A stretch of DNA of 64,000 nucleotides, taken from positions 41,054 through 105,053 of the forward strand of contig NZ_JANJZK010000008.1 in NCBI RefSeq assembly GCF_024623185.1, in the 5' to 3' direction. Shown in pieces: positions 23,610 to 31,985 of this stretch. The notes under the pieces are model-generated. The model was not told the DNA's origin. It ran no database searches and saw only the letters and a list, made by a program, of their open reading frames with translations. Each line of letters starts with the position of its first letter. The stretch's first letter is position 1. The stretch is from Anaerofustis stercorihominis (lineage in GTDB: Bacteria; Bacillota; Clostridia; Eubacteriales; Anaerofustaceae). Both the position numbers and the translations under genes were made by a program.

Positions 23610-23626
23610 AAAACGAGGTGAGGATA

Positions 23627-23998
23627 TTGGATATAATTATAAGTAATGTCGACGATAAACCAATATATGAACAAATTTATACACAAATCAAGAATTTGAT
23701 TGTCTCGGGTAAAGTAAAGGAAGGAGATCCTCTTCCTTCTATCAGAAGTCTTGCTAAAGATTTAAGGATAAGTGTAATAACCACAAAAAGGGCTTATGAT
23801 GAACTTGAAAAAGACGGATATATTTATACTTTAAAGGCCAAGGGCTCTTTTGTTAATAAGAAGAACACTAAACTTATCAAAGAAGAAAACCTTAAGAAAA
23901 TAGAAGAATATATAAAAGAGATAATCATACTTTCAAAGGTGTGTGATCTTGATACTGAAGAATTATTTGAAATGTTTAAGCTTATGGCGGAGGAATAG
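23627..23998 (+). CDS. GntR-family regulator, YtrA subfamily
   Basis: A 123-residue repressor with a winged-helix GntR domain (KPIYEQIYTQIKNLIVSGKV, then LPSIRSLAKDLRISVITTKRAYDELEKDGY) and the short ~50-residue C-terminal helical tail typical of YtrA. YtrA-type proteins regulate ABC exporters encoded downstream, often those responding to cell-wall antibiotics. The start is taken as TTG 23627, which gives the common N-terminus (M)DIIISNVDDKPIYEQ with GAGGTG 6 bp upstream; GTG 23618 is part of that RBS. The ABC ATPase starts 2 bp after its stop. Confidence 0.9.
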   Translation: MDIIISNVDDKPIYEQIYTQIKNLIVSGKVKEGDPLPSIRSLAKDLRISVITTKRAYDELEKDGYIYTLKAKGSFVNKKNTKLIKEENLKKIEEYIKEIIILSKVCDLDTEELFEMFKLMAEE

Positions 23999-24000
23999 AA

Positions 24001-24843
24001 ATGAATGCTATTGAAATAAATAAATTGACTAAAGAATATAAAGATTTTAAATTGGATGATATAAGTCTTGCTTTACCAAGCGGATATATAATGGGGCTTA
24101 TTGGTGAGAATGGTGCAGGGAAGAGTACGACGATAAAACTATTATTAAATGCTATAAATGCTGATAAAGGACAAATCAACATTTTAGGAAAAAGCAATAA
24201 GGATAACTTTAAAGCTACCAAAGAAGATATCGGTGTCGTTTTGGATGAAGCTCATTTTCCGGAAGGCGTCAATGCGAAGCAAGTCAATGTGATAATGCGA
24301 AATACTTATAAAAACTGGGACGAAAAAGTATTCTTTGAATATATAAATAAATTTTCATTACCTCTTAAAAAAAGTTTTAAGGATTTTTCCAGAGGTATGA
24401 AAATGAAACTTATGATCGCTGTTGCACTTTCCCATGACGCAAAGTTACTAATTTTAGATGAAGCTACGAGCGGACTTGACCCTATAGTAAGAGATGAAAT
24501 ACTGGATTTGTTTTACGATTTTACAAGAGACGAAAGTCACTCGATCTTAATTTCATCACATATCGTTTCCGACCTTGAAAAGTTATGTGATTACATAGCA
24601 TTTCTTCATAAAGGAAAATTATTATTTGTGGAAGAAAAGGATATTCTTCTTGAAAATTATAGGATACTGAAATGCAGTAATGCAGAATTCGACGATGTTG
24701 ATAGAGATGCAATAAAAGGTTTGAGAAGAACAGATTACGGAGTAGAGGCTTTGGTTATAAAGGATATGGTAAACCCTGCTTTTAAACTCGAAAAGCCGAA
24801 TATTGAAGATATTATTGTATTTATGGCTAAGGAGGTTAAATAA
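24001..24843 (+). CDS. ABC transporter ATP-binding protein (YtrB-like)
   Basis: A 280-residue ATPase with Walker A GENGAGKST (Lys41), signature FSRGMKMKL, Walker B LLILDEATSGLDP and switch SSHIVSD. Glu in DEATSG is the catalytic base. The C-terminal ~75 residues form the YtrB/BcrA-type extension. It stands between the GntR regulator (2-bp gap) and the permease (adjacent), so the three form an operon. The YtrA-type regulator suggests a role in envelope stress or antibiotic resistance by family knowledge. Confidence 0.92.
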   Translation: MNAIEINKLTKEYKDFKLDDISLALPSGYIMGLIGENGAGKSTTIKLLLNAINADKGQINILGKSNKDNFKATKEDIGVVLDEAHFPEGVNAKQVNVIMRNTYKNWDEKVFFEYINKFSLPLKKSFKDFSRGMKMKLMIAVALSHDAKLLILDEATSGLDPIVRDEILDLFYDFTRDESHSILISSHIVSDLEKLCDYIAFLHKGKLLFVEEKDILLENYRILKCSNAEFDDVDRDAIKGLRRTDYGVEALVIKDMVNPAFKLEKPNIEDIIVFMAKEVK

Positions 24844-25482
24844 ATGAAAGGTCTGATTATTAAAGATTTATATGAGCTTATAAAACAATGCAGGTTTGTA
24901 CTTTTATTGTGTTTGATTTATATGATAATATCCATAATGGGTGAAAGCTCGACATTTTTCTTGGCTTTTGCAATAGTATTTATCTCAATGCTTCCTATTA
25001 CCGTTATGGCTTATGATGAAAAAAGCAAGTGGGATAGTTATGCTATCACGATGCCTTATACGAGAAAAGAAATGGTTTTAAGCAAGTATATATTATCTCT
25101 AATTGGTATATTTTCTATGAGTATATTATATTTAATACTCAGGGGAGGAACATTTTTGATTATTGACGGCAACTTATCTATGTTACCGGAAATGGTTACT
25201 TCTATGCTTCCTATGATATTGGTCGCGATACTATTCAATTCCGTAAATTTTCCGATTATATTCAAATTCGGAGCTGAAAAAGGAAGACTTGCAATGATAA
25301 TCCTTTGTGCTTTGGTAGGAGGGATATTCGGAGCTACGGCTGCCGGTGCAGAAGAGAGCGGAGATATCTTTGTTAGGATATTTTCCAGTATACCAAATAT
25401 AGTATATCCTATTGCAGCAGTGGTTTTACTTATGGTTTCATTTTTAATATCAGTAAAAGTATATGAAAAAAGAGAATTATAA
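24844..25482 (+). CDS. ABC-2-type permease of the YtrA-linked exporter
   Basis: A 212-residue membrane protein with about six hydrophobic segments and the conserved start MKGLIIKDLYELIKQ. The motif DEKSKWDSYAITMPYTRKEMVLSKY, found in the ABC2_membrane_5 group of Clostridia, follows. It begins immediately after the ATPase stop codon and ends at a terminator. It should form the exporter channel with the upstream ATPase. Substrate unknown. Confidence 0.9.
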   Translation: MKGLIIKDLYELIKQCRFVLLLCLIYMIISIMGESSTFFLAFAIVFISMLPITVMAYDEKSKWDSYAITMPYTRKEMVLSKYILSLIGIFSMSILYLILRGGTFLIIDGNLSMLPEMVTSMLPMILVAILFNSVNFPIIFKFGAEKGRLAMIILCALVGGIFGATAAGAEESGDIFVRIFSSIPNIVYPIAAVVLLMVSFLISVKVYEKREL

Positions 25483-25490
25483 AACTTTAA

Positions 25491-25517
25491 AGACATCTTT
25501 ATAAGGTGTCTTTTTTA
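25491..25517 (+). terminator. terminator of the GntR-ABC operon
   Basis: AAAGACATC / GGTGTCTTT (one G-U pair) plus six T; copy 4 of the 37-bp element follows at once. Confidence 0.83.
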
Positions 25518-25518
25518 T

Positions 25519-25555
25519 GGGGCACTACGCCTCACTGCGTGAGATTTCGCGCCCC
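25519..25555 (-). repeat. 37-bp dispersed hairpin element, copy 4
   Basis: Reverse-strand copy with inner stem CTCAC GCA GTGAG and one change (GCGAAATCT for GCGGAATCT) in the internal strand. It begins directly after a terminator T-run. Confidence 0.88.
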
Positions 25556-25636
25556 GTAGTTATACTTATAATAAACATATGGATTTTAAAATAAAGTCGT
25601 GTTAGAATTTAAATATTATAAAAAAGGAGATATGAT

Positions 25637-26005
25637 ATGAAAATATATAATATAAACAAAAACAATAAAGATATTTCTGTTATCGAAAGTGAAGATATAT
25701 TGATAAATGATGTAAATTCAGGGTTGGATTTTGCTATGGAAGTTTCAAATATGACGGGAATAAATAATATAATAGTAAATAAAGAAGCTGTAGATGATGT
25801 CCTTTTTGATTTGAAGAATAAAATACTTGGGGAATTACTTCAAAAATATATCAATTATAATATAAAGTTTGCTGTAATAGGAGATTTTTCAAAGTTCAAA
25901 AGTAAGGCTTTGAATGATTTTATATATGAAATCAACAATGGCAGAGATTTCTTTTTCGTAGAAGATATTGATACTGCCGTTGAAAAAATGACTAGTAATC
26001 TTTAA
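25637..26005 (+). CDS. DUF4180 protein
   Basis: A 122-residue soluble protein. The pattern matches DUF4180: a short N-terminal strand pair (ISVIESEDILINDVNSGLDFAM), a central NNIIVNKEAVDDVLFDLKNKILGELLQKYINYNIKFAVIGDFS, and the end NGRDFFFVEDIDTAVEKMTSN. The fold is likely alpha/beta, and the family has no established function. It stands alone between an ABC operon and hsp20, with RBS AAAAGGAG upstream. An imperfect inverted repeat (26043-26081) lies behind it. Confidence 0.85.
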   Translation: MKIYNINKNNKDISVIESEDILINDVNSGLDFAMEVSNMTGINNIIVNKEAVDDVLFDLKNKILGELLQKYINYNIKFAVIGDFSKFKSKALNDFIYEINNGRDFFFVEDIDTAVEKMTSNL

Positions 26006-26104
26006 TAGAAAAATATAGGTTATAAGAGATATATTGGTATAATTGTAACATAATATTTAAAAATCAAATATAATATTACAAAATAGTAAAAATATTAAAT
26101 AAAA

Positions 26105-26147
26105 TTAGCACTCTCCTCTTGACAGTGCTAAAGAAAAGTGGTATATT
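26105..26147 (+). promoter_or_regulatory. CIRCE (HrcA) operator overlapping the hsp20 promoter
   Basis: TTAGCACTC-N9-CAGTGCTAA (26105-26131) matches the CIRCE consensus TTAGCACTC-N9-GAGTGCTAA at 17 of 18 positions. The -35 TTGACA (26119-26124) lies inside the operator, and -10 TATATT (26142-26147) follows with a 17-bp spacer, so HrcA binding would block RNA polymerase. Confidence 0.92.
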
Positions 26148-26240
26148 ATATTTGAACAAAGAGGAGGACCTTTCAACAGAGATTCAAATCCAAGTAGTTC
26201 AAGATTTGGGAAACATTTAATATGATAGGAGGAATGACTT

Positions 26241-26690
26241 ATGATGTTACCTAGAATTTTGTCAGAAAGCTTATTCGATGATTTAATGGACTTTCCTTTA
26301 GAAAAAGATTTCTTTGACGGTAAAAATCTATTGTACGGAAAACATGAAAAAAAACTTATGAAGACCGATGTCAGAGAAAAAGACAATAACTATGAAGTAG
26401 ATATTGATTTACCGGGTTTTAAAAAAGACCAAATTTTAGCTGAATTAAAAGACGGATATCTAACAATCAGTGCCAGTAAAGACCTTGACAAGGAAGAAAA
26501 AGACAAAGAAGGAAAGTACATCAGAAGAGAACGATACAGCGGTTCCTGTGCCAGAAGCTTTTATGTGGGAAGTGATGTCAAGGAAGATGAAATCAGTGCT
26601 AAATTTGAAGACGGAATATTAAAAATAGTTATCCCTAAGAAAGATGTAAAAGAAATAGAAGGAAAACGAATGATTTCGATCGAGGGATAA
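26241..26690 (+). CDS. Small heat-shock protein Hsp20/alpha-crystallin
   Basis: A 149-residue ATP-independent chaperone that holds unfolded proteins. The alpha-crystallin domain runs from KTDVREKDNNYEVDIDLPGF (~residue 41) to KIVIPKK (~137), with the conserved DLPGFKKDQI and a C-terminal region without a clear IxI motif except ISIEG at the end. AGGAGGA at 26226-26232 precedes the tandem ATGs (26241/26244). Regulation is unusually clear: a CIRCE operator overlaps its promoter, so it belongs to the HrcA heat-shock regulon normally headed by groESL/dnaK. Confidence 0.95.
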   Translation: MMLPRILSESLFDDLMDFPLEKDFFDGKNLLYGKHEKKLMKTDVREKDNNYEVDIDLPGFKKDQILAELKDGYLTISASKDLDKEEKDKEGKYIRRERYSGSCARSFYVGSDVKEDEISAKFEDGILKIVIPKKDVKEIEGKRMISIEG

Positions 26691-26701
26691 TATGCAAATA
26701 G

Positions 26702-26730
26702 AAAGGACTGTCCTTTGACAGTCCTTTTAT
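26702..26730. terminator. bidirectional terminator hsp20 / XRE gene
   Basis: AAAGGACTGTC / GACAGTCCTTT with a CTTT loop; T-run on the plus side, A-rich on the other. Confidence 0.88.
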
Positions 26731-27131
26731 TATTCTTTATTTATAAGAGTGATACCAATACATATCAGAGATAAACTTAGAAGTTTAATACTGTCTCCGG
26801 TATTCATTTTACCCATTACATTTAGTACAAATGTACCTACGGAGAGTGCAAATCCGACACATTTAAAAATAAGCATTATAGTATCTTTTATATTTGATTT
26901 TTTTATTTCATTTTGAGTATCGTTTCCTGAGTTACTTCCAAGCAATTTATTGGGGTCGATATCCAATATTTCCGATAATTTCGGTATCAATGATATATCG
27001 GGATAAGAAAGCCCTCTTTCCCATTTTGATACTGCTTTATCCGTTATATTTAATTTATTCGCAAGTTCCTGTTGAGTCATGTTTTTTTCTTTTCTCAGAC
27101 TGCTTATAAGCCTGCCCATTTCGTTGTCCAT
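26730..27131 (-). CDS. Membrane-anchored XRE-family HTH protein
   Basis: A 133-residue protein. Residues ~5-62 are a Cro/C1-type HTH (MTQQELANKLNITDKAVSKW then ERGLSYPDISLIPKLSEIL). After a short polar linker the C-terminal ~50 residues form two hydrophobic helices (TIMLIFKCVGFALSVGTFVL and IKLLSLSLICIGITLI), so the DNA-binding domain is probably tethered to the membrane. Such HTH-TM proteins in Clostridia are poorly characterised. It is convergent with hsp20 and has no partner gene in an operon. Confidence 0.87.
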   Translation of the reverse strand: MDNEMGRLISSLRKEKNMTQQELANKLNITDKAVSKWERGLSYPDISLIPKLSEILDIDPNKLLGSNSGNDTQNEIKKSNIKDTIMLIFKCVGFALSVGTFVLNVMGKMNTGDSIKLLSLSLICIGITLINKE

Positions 27132-27234
27132 TTTAATGCTCCTTTATCTTTGTTTAATTATATTATAAATTATCATTAAAATAAAGGATATCCATACAAA
27201 GTAGAAATTGGTAAACCTATGGTTTAGTTCCTAT

Positions 27235-27270
27235 TTATAAAAAAGAAATCCTTATTTGTAAGGATTTCTT
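27235..27270 (-). terminator. intrinsic terminator of the SAF oxidoreductase gene
   Basis: 12-bp perfect stem AAGAAATCCTTA / TAAGGATTTCTT with a TTTG loop; T-run on the minus strand. Confidence 0.9.
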
Positions 27271-27277
27271 AAGGTCA

Positions 27278-28570
27278 TTATTCAAAAATCTTATCTTGTT
27301 CTTGTCTTAATTTTACGACAAGAGAATCTTCATCGAGTATAACATCATCGTATGTTACTACTTCGCCTTTTTTAACATCTTTTGCCATAACCGTATTTGA
27401 ATTTATAAGTCCAATGGGAAGAGCATTTAATTCTTTTGCGGTTTCTCTTTTATCGATTGTACCATAAGTAGAAAATCCGCCGATACCGTCGATTTTTTCA
27501 CCTTTCTTAAGGTCTTTTTTAGCAACAGTTATCGTTTCGCATACCAAGCCTTTCATAGGAACTATTGTATTAGCTTTGTCCAGCACTGCTCTTGCTATTG
27601 TAAGAGGTGTTTCCATTCCGCATAAATGATAAGGTCTGTATAATACATAGTTCGGACCGTCACCTATTCTTAGATATTGAAGTTCGTGATGAACGAATTC
27701 AAGGTCTGTTGAGATTATGCAGAATACTCCGGGAGCGATTCCGTTTACCCATTCCACAACTCCGTAATTATTTAAAATACCACCTTCTTCTTTTAAAGAT
27801 AATATTTTAACCAATTCTTTTATATCGCTCTTTGGTCCGTGACCTCCTCTTACATCCGGAACGAGCCCTGTAGAGTTTGCCATACAGCAAAGTTCAACCA
27901 TATTTTTTGTGCCGTCCGAGAATGAACACTGCATTTTTGGACTAACGCCTCTGCTTATTGCGTAATCTCTTATACTGTCAGGTGTACATGAGTGATCTAC
28001 TTCATTGTTTTTACCCTTTCCAATGACTTTGATATCGAATGCCAAAGCTTCGCAGAAATCAAACATTTCCTTTACCGCCCCCGGTTCGTCTCCGGCACTT
28101 CCTGTATAGATAACACCTGCTTTATCCGCTTTTTGTTTTAGTATAGGTCCCACTACCACGTCTGATTCAACGTCAAGCATTACGATATGCTTTCCGTTAT
28201 TTATCGTATCTATAGCTATTTCTGCCCCGATATCCGTAAAACCCGTAGCGTCAACTACTGCGTCTGTGCCTTCTACGAATGAAGCTATGCTTTTATCCTC
28301 GCTGACAACGATTTTACCTTTATTGATAGCGTCGTTTGCTTGTGATAATTTGTTTGTTATTATGTAGTCATCTTTTGTGATATTTGATTTTGTGAATGCG
28401 TATAAAACTTTATCTACATCTATATCACAAATAACGGAAGGTGTCATTCCCTTCATTTTATAAAGCTGACTTATCAATCCTCTTCCCATTTGTCCTGCAC
28501 CTACAATACCTACTCTTATAGGTTTATTATTTTCTTGCAGTTCTTTTAATCTGTAATTCATACCTAGCAT
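27278..28570 (-). CDS. NAD(P)-dependent oxidoreductase with C-terminal SAF domain
   Basis: A 430-residue cytoplasmic enzyme. An N-terminal Rossmann fold of the homoserine-dehydrogenase/GFO-like type (VGIVGAGQMGRGL, residues ~20-32; DAVVDATGFTDIGA ~ residue 108) is followed by a catalytic domain (YTGSAGDEPGAVKEM). The SAF domain covers the last ~90 residues (VCETITVAKKDLKKGEKIDG through GEVVTYDDV). Related NAD/SAF proteins occur in sugar-acid and polyol catabolism, but I cannot assign a substrate. RBS GAGGAAA precedes the ATG. It is monocistronic and no sugar-utilisation genes lie next to it. Confidence 0.82.
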   Translation of the reverse strand: MLGMNYRLKELQENNKPIRVGIVGAGQMGRGLISQLYKMKGMTPSVICDIDVDKVLYAFTKSNITKDDYIITNKLSQANDAINKGKIVVSEDKSIASFVEGTDAVVDATGFTDIGAEIAIDTINNGKHIVMLDVESDVVVGPILKQKADKAGVIYTGSAGDEPGAVKEMFDFCEALAFDIKVIGKGKNNEVDHSCTPDSIRDYAISRGVSPKMQCSFSDGTKNMVELCCMANSTGLVPDVRGGHGPKSDIKELVKILSLKEEGGILNNYGVVEWVNGIAPGVFCIISTDLEFVHHELQYLRIGDGPNYVLYRPYHLCGMETPLTIARAVLDKANTIVPMKGLVCETITVAKKDLKKGEKIDGIGGFSTYGTIDKRETAKELNALPIGLINSNTVMAKDVKKGEVVTYDDVILDEDSLVVKLRQEQDKIFE

Positions 28571-28765
28571 AAATTTGTTTCCTCTTTCCTCTTAAACTTT
28601 TTACAAATCCCCTCAAATTTGTACATATTTAAGCAGGATAATTATAACACCATATTTTATAATTATACAAATTTTAATTAAATTCTAATTAATATGATAT
28701 ATGATAATGCTTTTAAAATAAGCAAAATTTCACTATCTATAAAAAATAAACTTTTGTAATAAATA

Positions 28766-28794
28766 TTGATATTAAAGGGACATTGACATATAAT
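28766..28794 (+). promoter_or_regulatory. putative promoter of the CtpA gene
   Basis: TTGATA (28766-28771), 17-bp spacer, TATAAT (28789-28794), 39 bp before the start codon. Confidence 0.6.
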
Positions 28795-28832
28795 ATAATA
28801 GTTAAAAAATAGCATTTAAAGGAAACTTATTT

Positions 28833-30050
28833 ATGGAAAATAATAAAAAGAATAAAAGTAAGATTATCGTCATTTCGATTGTAGCTGCTATCGTGATTGT
28901 AACAAATCTGCTTACTTTTTTAATAACATCTTCATGTAATCTTGCAATAGGGAATAAAGTTTTAATAAATACGCCTAGCATTACTAGTGCTAAGAATATC
29001 ACAAAGTTGGTTTCTCTTGAAAAATTACTAAAGGAAGATTACTATACAAATTTAGACGAACAAAAATTATGGGATTATGCGTTTAAGGGGTTATATGCAG
29101 GGACGGGAGATCCGTACTCCACTTATTATACCGAAGAAGAATTTACTTCTTATACCGAAGGATTTGACAGTGATTATTCCGGTGTCGGTATACAAATAAT
29201 GAATAATGAAAACAGTCAAGTAGTAGTCGATTCTGTATTTCAAGGCTCCCCCGCGGAAAAATCGGGTATGAAAGCAGGGGATATAATAATAAAAGTGGAT
29301 GATATGGATACCACAAAAGCTTCAACTTCGGATGTTTCTAAAAAATTAAGAGGTAAAACACATACAAAGGTAACGGTTACCGTTCTTAGAGATAAAAAAG
29401 AAATAACTATGGAAATCACCAGAGACAATATTGATATGAAGAGGGTCTCAGGTAAAATGATAGGTGATTTGGGTTATATAAAAATAACTGAATTTACCGA
29501 TAAAGTCGGAAAACAATTTACCAATTATTATAATGATTATACCAATAAGAATATGAAAGGTCTTATTATCGACTTGAGAGATAATCCCGGCGGACTTGTA
29601 AACGAAGCTACCGAAATAGCTAATTTATTATTAAAAGAAAACAGTACTATTATTTCTACGACGAACAAATCCGGAAAGACTCAGACTGTAAAAGATACGA
29701 CGAGTGAATATGCTGAAGTTCCAATTGTTGTATTAATAAATGAAAATTCTGCCTCATCTTCGGAAATTTTATCTTGTGCATTACAGGATAATAAAATGGC
29801 TACGATAATGGGCGTTAAATCATACGGAAAAGGAATAATCCAAGAAGTGAAATCTCTTCTTGACGGTTCGGGCGTTACCATAACTTCCGATGAGTACGTT
29901 AGTCCTTCCGGACATAAAATTCATAAAAAAGGTATTACGCCTGATGAAACAGTAAAACTTGATAGTAAGAAATCATTAAATCAATTATCTGAAAAAGAAG
30001 ATAATCAACTACAAAGCGCTATTAAATATTTAAAACAAAATATAAAATAA
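28833..30050 (+). CDS. S41-family C-terminal processing protease (CtpA-like)
   Basis: A 405-residue membrane-anchored serine protease acting outside the cell membrane. There is a single N-terminal transmembrane helix (~residues 11-33), a PDZ domain (GVGIQIMNNENSQVVVDSVF then GSPAEKSGMKAGDIIIKVDD) and the S41 core. The catalytic Ser is in NENSASSSEIL and the catalytic Lys in KSYGKGIIQ, 25 residues later, the usual Ser/Lys spacing. Length and order match CtpA/CtpB of Bacillus, where CtpB has a role in sporulation signalling; spoIIP lies 2 kb downstream, but a link is not shown. The first HAD gene begins 16 bp after its stop. Confidence 0.93.
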   Translation: MENNKKNKSKIIVISIVAAIVIVTNLLTFLITSSCNLAIGNKVLINTPSITSAKNITKLVSLEKLLKEDYYTNLDEQKLWDYAFKGLYAGTGDPYSTYYTEEEFTSYTEGFDSDYSGVGIQIMNNENSQVVVDSVFQGSPAEKSGMKAGDIIIKVDDMDTTKASTSDVSKKLRGKTHTKVTVTVLRDKKEITMEITRDNIDMKRVSGKMIGDLGYIKITEFTDKVGKQFTNYYNDYTNKNMKGLIIDLRDNPGGLVNEATEIANLLLKENSTIISTTNKSGKTQTVKDTTSEYAEVPIVVLINENSASSSEILSCALQDNKMATIMGVKSYGKGIIQEVKSLLDGSGVTITSDEYVSPSGHKIHKKGITPDETVKLDSKKSLNQLSEKEDNQLQSAIKYLKQNIK

Positions 30051-30066
30051 TAAAAGGAGAAAGAAT

Positions 30067-30714
30067 ATGGGATACAAATATGTAATATTCGATCTGGACG
30101 GAACAATCGTTGATTCACAGCTTGGAAGCTGCAAGGGATTTCAAGGGGCACTTAAAGCGTACGGCGTGGAAGAAAGCTTGGAAAACATTAAAAAGTTGCT
30201 GGGACCTCCTCTTTCAAAGACTATCATCACAAAATACGGTTTTAGTGAAGAAGACGGAAAGGCAGCTATGAAACTTCATTTTGATTATTTGAAAACCAAA
30301 GGTATATTCGACGCTGAGTATTACGACGGAATGTTTGAAATGCTGGATAAGTTAAAGGAAAATGGTATAAAGATTGCGATAGCAACCAATAAACCCGAAG
30401 AAATATCCATCAAGCAATTAGAACATTTAAAACTAAAAGACTATTTTGATTTTATTGTCGGAAATAATGAAGCACAAAATAGAGGAACAAAAGCAGAATT
30501 TATTAAAATGGCAATGGACGCTATAGGTGTAGAGGATAAAAAAGAAGCAGTAATGGTAGGGGACAGATATAATGACCTTGAAGGCGGAGTTGAAAATGGG
30601 CTTGATACCATAGGTGTTACTTACGGATATGGATCAGTAGAGGAAATCGAAGGATGTAACCCTACTCATATCGCTAAAACTCCTTTGGATATTGCCGATA
30701 TTGTATTAGGATAG
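30067..30714 (+). CDS. HAD-superfamily phosphatase (Gph/PpaX-like), first of a tandem pair
   Basis: A 215-residue HAD hydrolase with a helical C1 cap. Motif I is FDLDGTIVDS (nucleophile and acid Asp), motif II IATNKPEE, motif III a Lys region near GTKAEF, and motif IV VGDRYNDLEGG. The family includes phosphoglycolate phosphatase and PpaX-type pyrophosphatase. A near-copy follows after 9 bp, so a tandem duplication is evident. It lies 16 bp behind ctpA with AAAAGGAG as RBS, so it is likely co-transcribed. The physiological substrate is not determinable here. Confidence 0.9.
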   Translation: MGYKYVIFDLDGTIVDSQLGSCKGFQGALKAYGVEESLENIKKLLGPPLSKTIITKYGFSEEDGKAAMKLHFDYLKTKGIFDAEYYDGMFEMLDKLKENGIKIAIATNKPEEISIKQLEHLKLKDYFDFIVGNNEAQNRGTKAEFIKMAMDAIGVEDKKEAVMVGDRYNDLEGGVENGLDTIGVTYGYGSVEEIEGCNPTHIAKTPLDIADIVLG

Positions 30715-30723
30715 GTAGATATT

Positions 30724-31368
30724 ATGGGATATAAATATATAGTATTTGATTTAGACGGAACAATATTAGACTCACATGAAGGAATATGTATATGCTTTCA
30801 GCAAGCACTTAAATCAGCCGGTATTGATGAAAGTATTGATAATATAAGAAAACTTTTAGGACCTCCCCTTTCAAGAACCATTATTACAAAATATGGTTTA
30901 AGTGAAGAAGAAGGGGCTGCTGCAATGAAAATACATATGAAGAGACTCAAAGAAAAGGGAATATATGAATGTAAGATTTACGAAGGTATTCCAAAGCTTT
31001 TAAAGACTCTTAAAGAGAATGGTATCAAAATGGCGATAGCTACTAATAAGCCCGAAGAACCTTCTATTTTACAGCTTGAACATTTTGATTTAGCTCAGTA
31101 TTTTGAAATCATTATCGGTAATGATTATACTCAAACGAGAGGTACAAAAGGCGACTTTATAAGAATGACACTTGAACATATGGGTGTAGAAGATAAAAAA
31201 GAAGCAGTAATGGTAGGGGACAGATATAATGACCTTGAAGGCGGAGTAGAAAACGGACTCGATACTATAGGTGTTACTTACGGATACGGCTCCAAAGATG
31301 AAATTGATAAGTGTAACCCTACTCATATTACGGATACGCCGCTTGGTATACTCGATATAGTTTTGTAA
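30724..31368 (+). CDS. HAD-superfamily phosphatase, second of a tandem pair
   Basis: A 214-residue paralog of the preceding gene with the same motifs: FDLDGTILDS, IATNKPEE and VGDRYNDLEGG. The proteins are alike throughout and almost identical around motif IV. The two genes share 56 consecutive identical bases there (30535-30590 and 31192-31247), far above the identity of the flanks, which suggests recent gene conversion or strong constraint. Differences in the cap region (for example FDYLKTKGIFDAEYYDG against MKRLKEKGIYECKIYEG) could alter substrate choice. It ends at a bidirectional terminator facing the Fur-family gene. Confidence 0.9.
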   Translation: MGYKYIVFDLDGTILDSHEGICICFQQALKSAGIDESIDNIRKLLGPPLSRTIITKYGLSEEEGAAAMKIHMKRLKEKGIYECKIYEGIPKLLKTLKENGIKMAIATNKPEEPSILQLEHFDLAQYFEIIIGNDYTQTRGTKGDFIRMTLEHMGVEDKKEAVMVGDRYNDLEGGVENGLDTIGVTYGYGSKDEIDKCNPTHITDTPLGILDIVL

Positions 31369-31374
31369 AAAAAT

Positions 31375-31400
31375 AAAAAGACCGATTATCGGTCTTTTTT
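31375..31400. terminator. terminator between the HAD pair and the Fur-family gene
   Basis: AAAAAGACCGAT / ATCGGTCTTTTT, loop TA, symmetrical A- and T-runs; likely bidirectional. Confidence 0.9.
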
Positions 31401-31408
31401 TATGCTTG

Positions 31409-31768
31409 TTATTTGCTGCATTGAGGGCAGACATAATGAATGTTTAAGTCATATGATGTTATGTTATCTACCGAGTGCTCTTCTATTATTTTATCAAAAT
31501 CTTTTATAACGATATCTTTTAATTTACCGCATTCATCACAAATAAGATGGTCGTGATTATTTATATTTTTATCAAATCTGTCCGGAGCGTTATGTATTTC
31601 AACTTTTCTTATTTCGCCGTCTCTGACCATTAAATTTAAATTTCTATATATCGTTCCAATAGCGATATTGGGCATTTCTCTTTTTGCCGATTCATATATT
31701 TCTTCTGCTGATAAATGTTCTTTGGAATTTGTAATGATACTATAAATAAGCCTTCTTTGTTTAGTCAT
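31409..31768 (-). CDS. Fur-family metal-dependent repressor (PerR-like)
   Basis: A 119-residue regulator. The N-terminal winged helix (LSAEEIYESAKREMPNIAIG then TIYRNLNLMVRDGEIRKV) is followed by the metal-binding dimerisation domain. Metal ligands visible: DRFDKNINNHDHLICDECGK, with one CxxC pair, and a second CPQC pair at the C-terminus, which together form the structural zinc site. The DRFD and NHDHLIC pattern resembles PerR peroxide sensors more than iron-Fur, but subfamily is not certain. The ATG at 31768 is chosen because the upstream in-frame GTG (31783) is part of the RBS GTGAGGT. Confidence 0.87.
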   Translation of the reverse strand: MTKQRRLIYSIITNSKEHLSAEEIYESAKREMPNIAIGTIYRNLNLMVRDGEIRKVEIHNAPDRFDKNINNHDHLICDECGKLKDIVIKDFDKIIEEHSVDNITSYDLNIHYVCPQCSK

Positions 31769-31985
31769 ATTTATATACCTCACTATTTTTGTTTATATTA
31801 TTATAACATATACAAACCTCTTCATACAATATATTTCTTAGCATTATTATAGGGAATAGATATAAAAATTATTTTTTATGTATTAATTATATTAAAATTT
31901 TATTAAAAAAAATAACATGACACAGATAAACAAAGTTTTTTATGGAAAAGCTTTATTATTCTATAAAAGGAAATAAGGTGACGAA

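Noticed and set aside
26105..26386. 93-codon minus-strand ORF over the hsp20 start
   Set aside because: It is antisense to the CIRCE/promoter region and to hsp20 coding sequence; a shadow frame.
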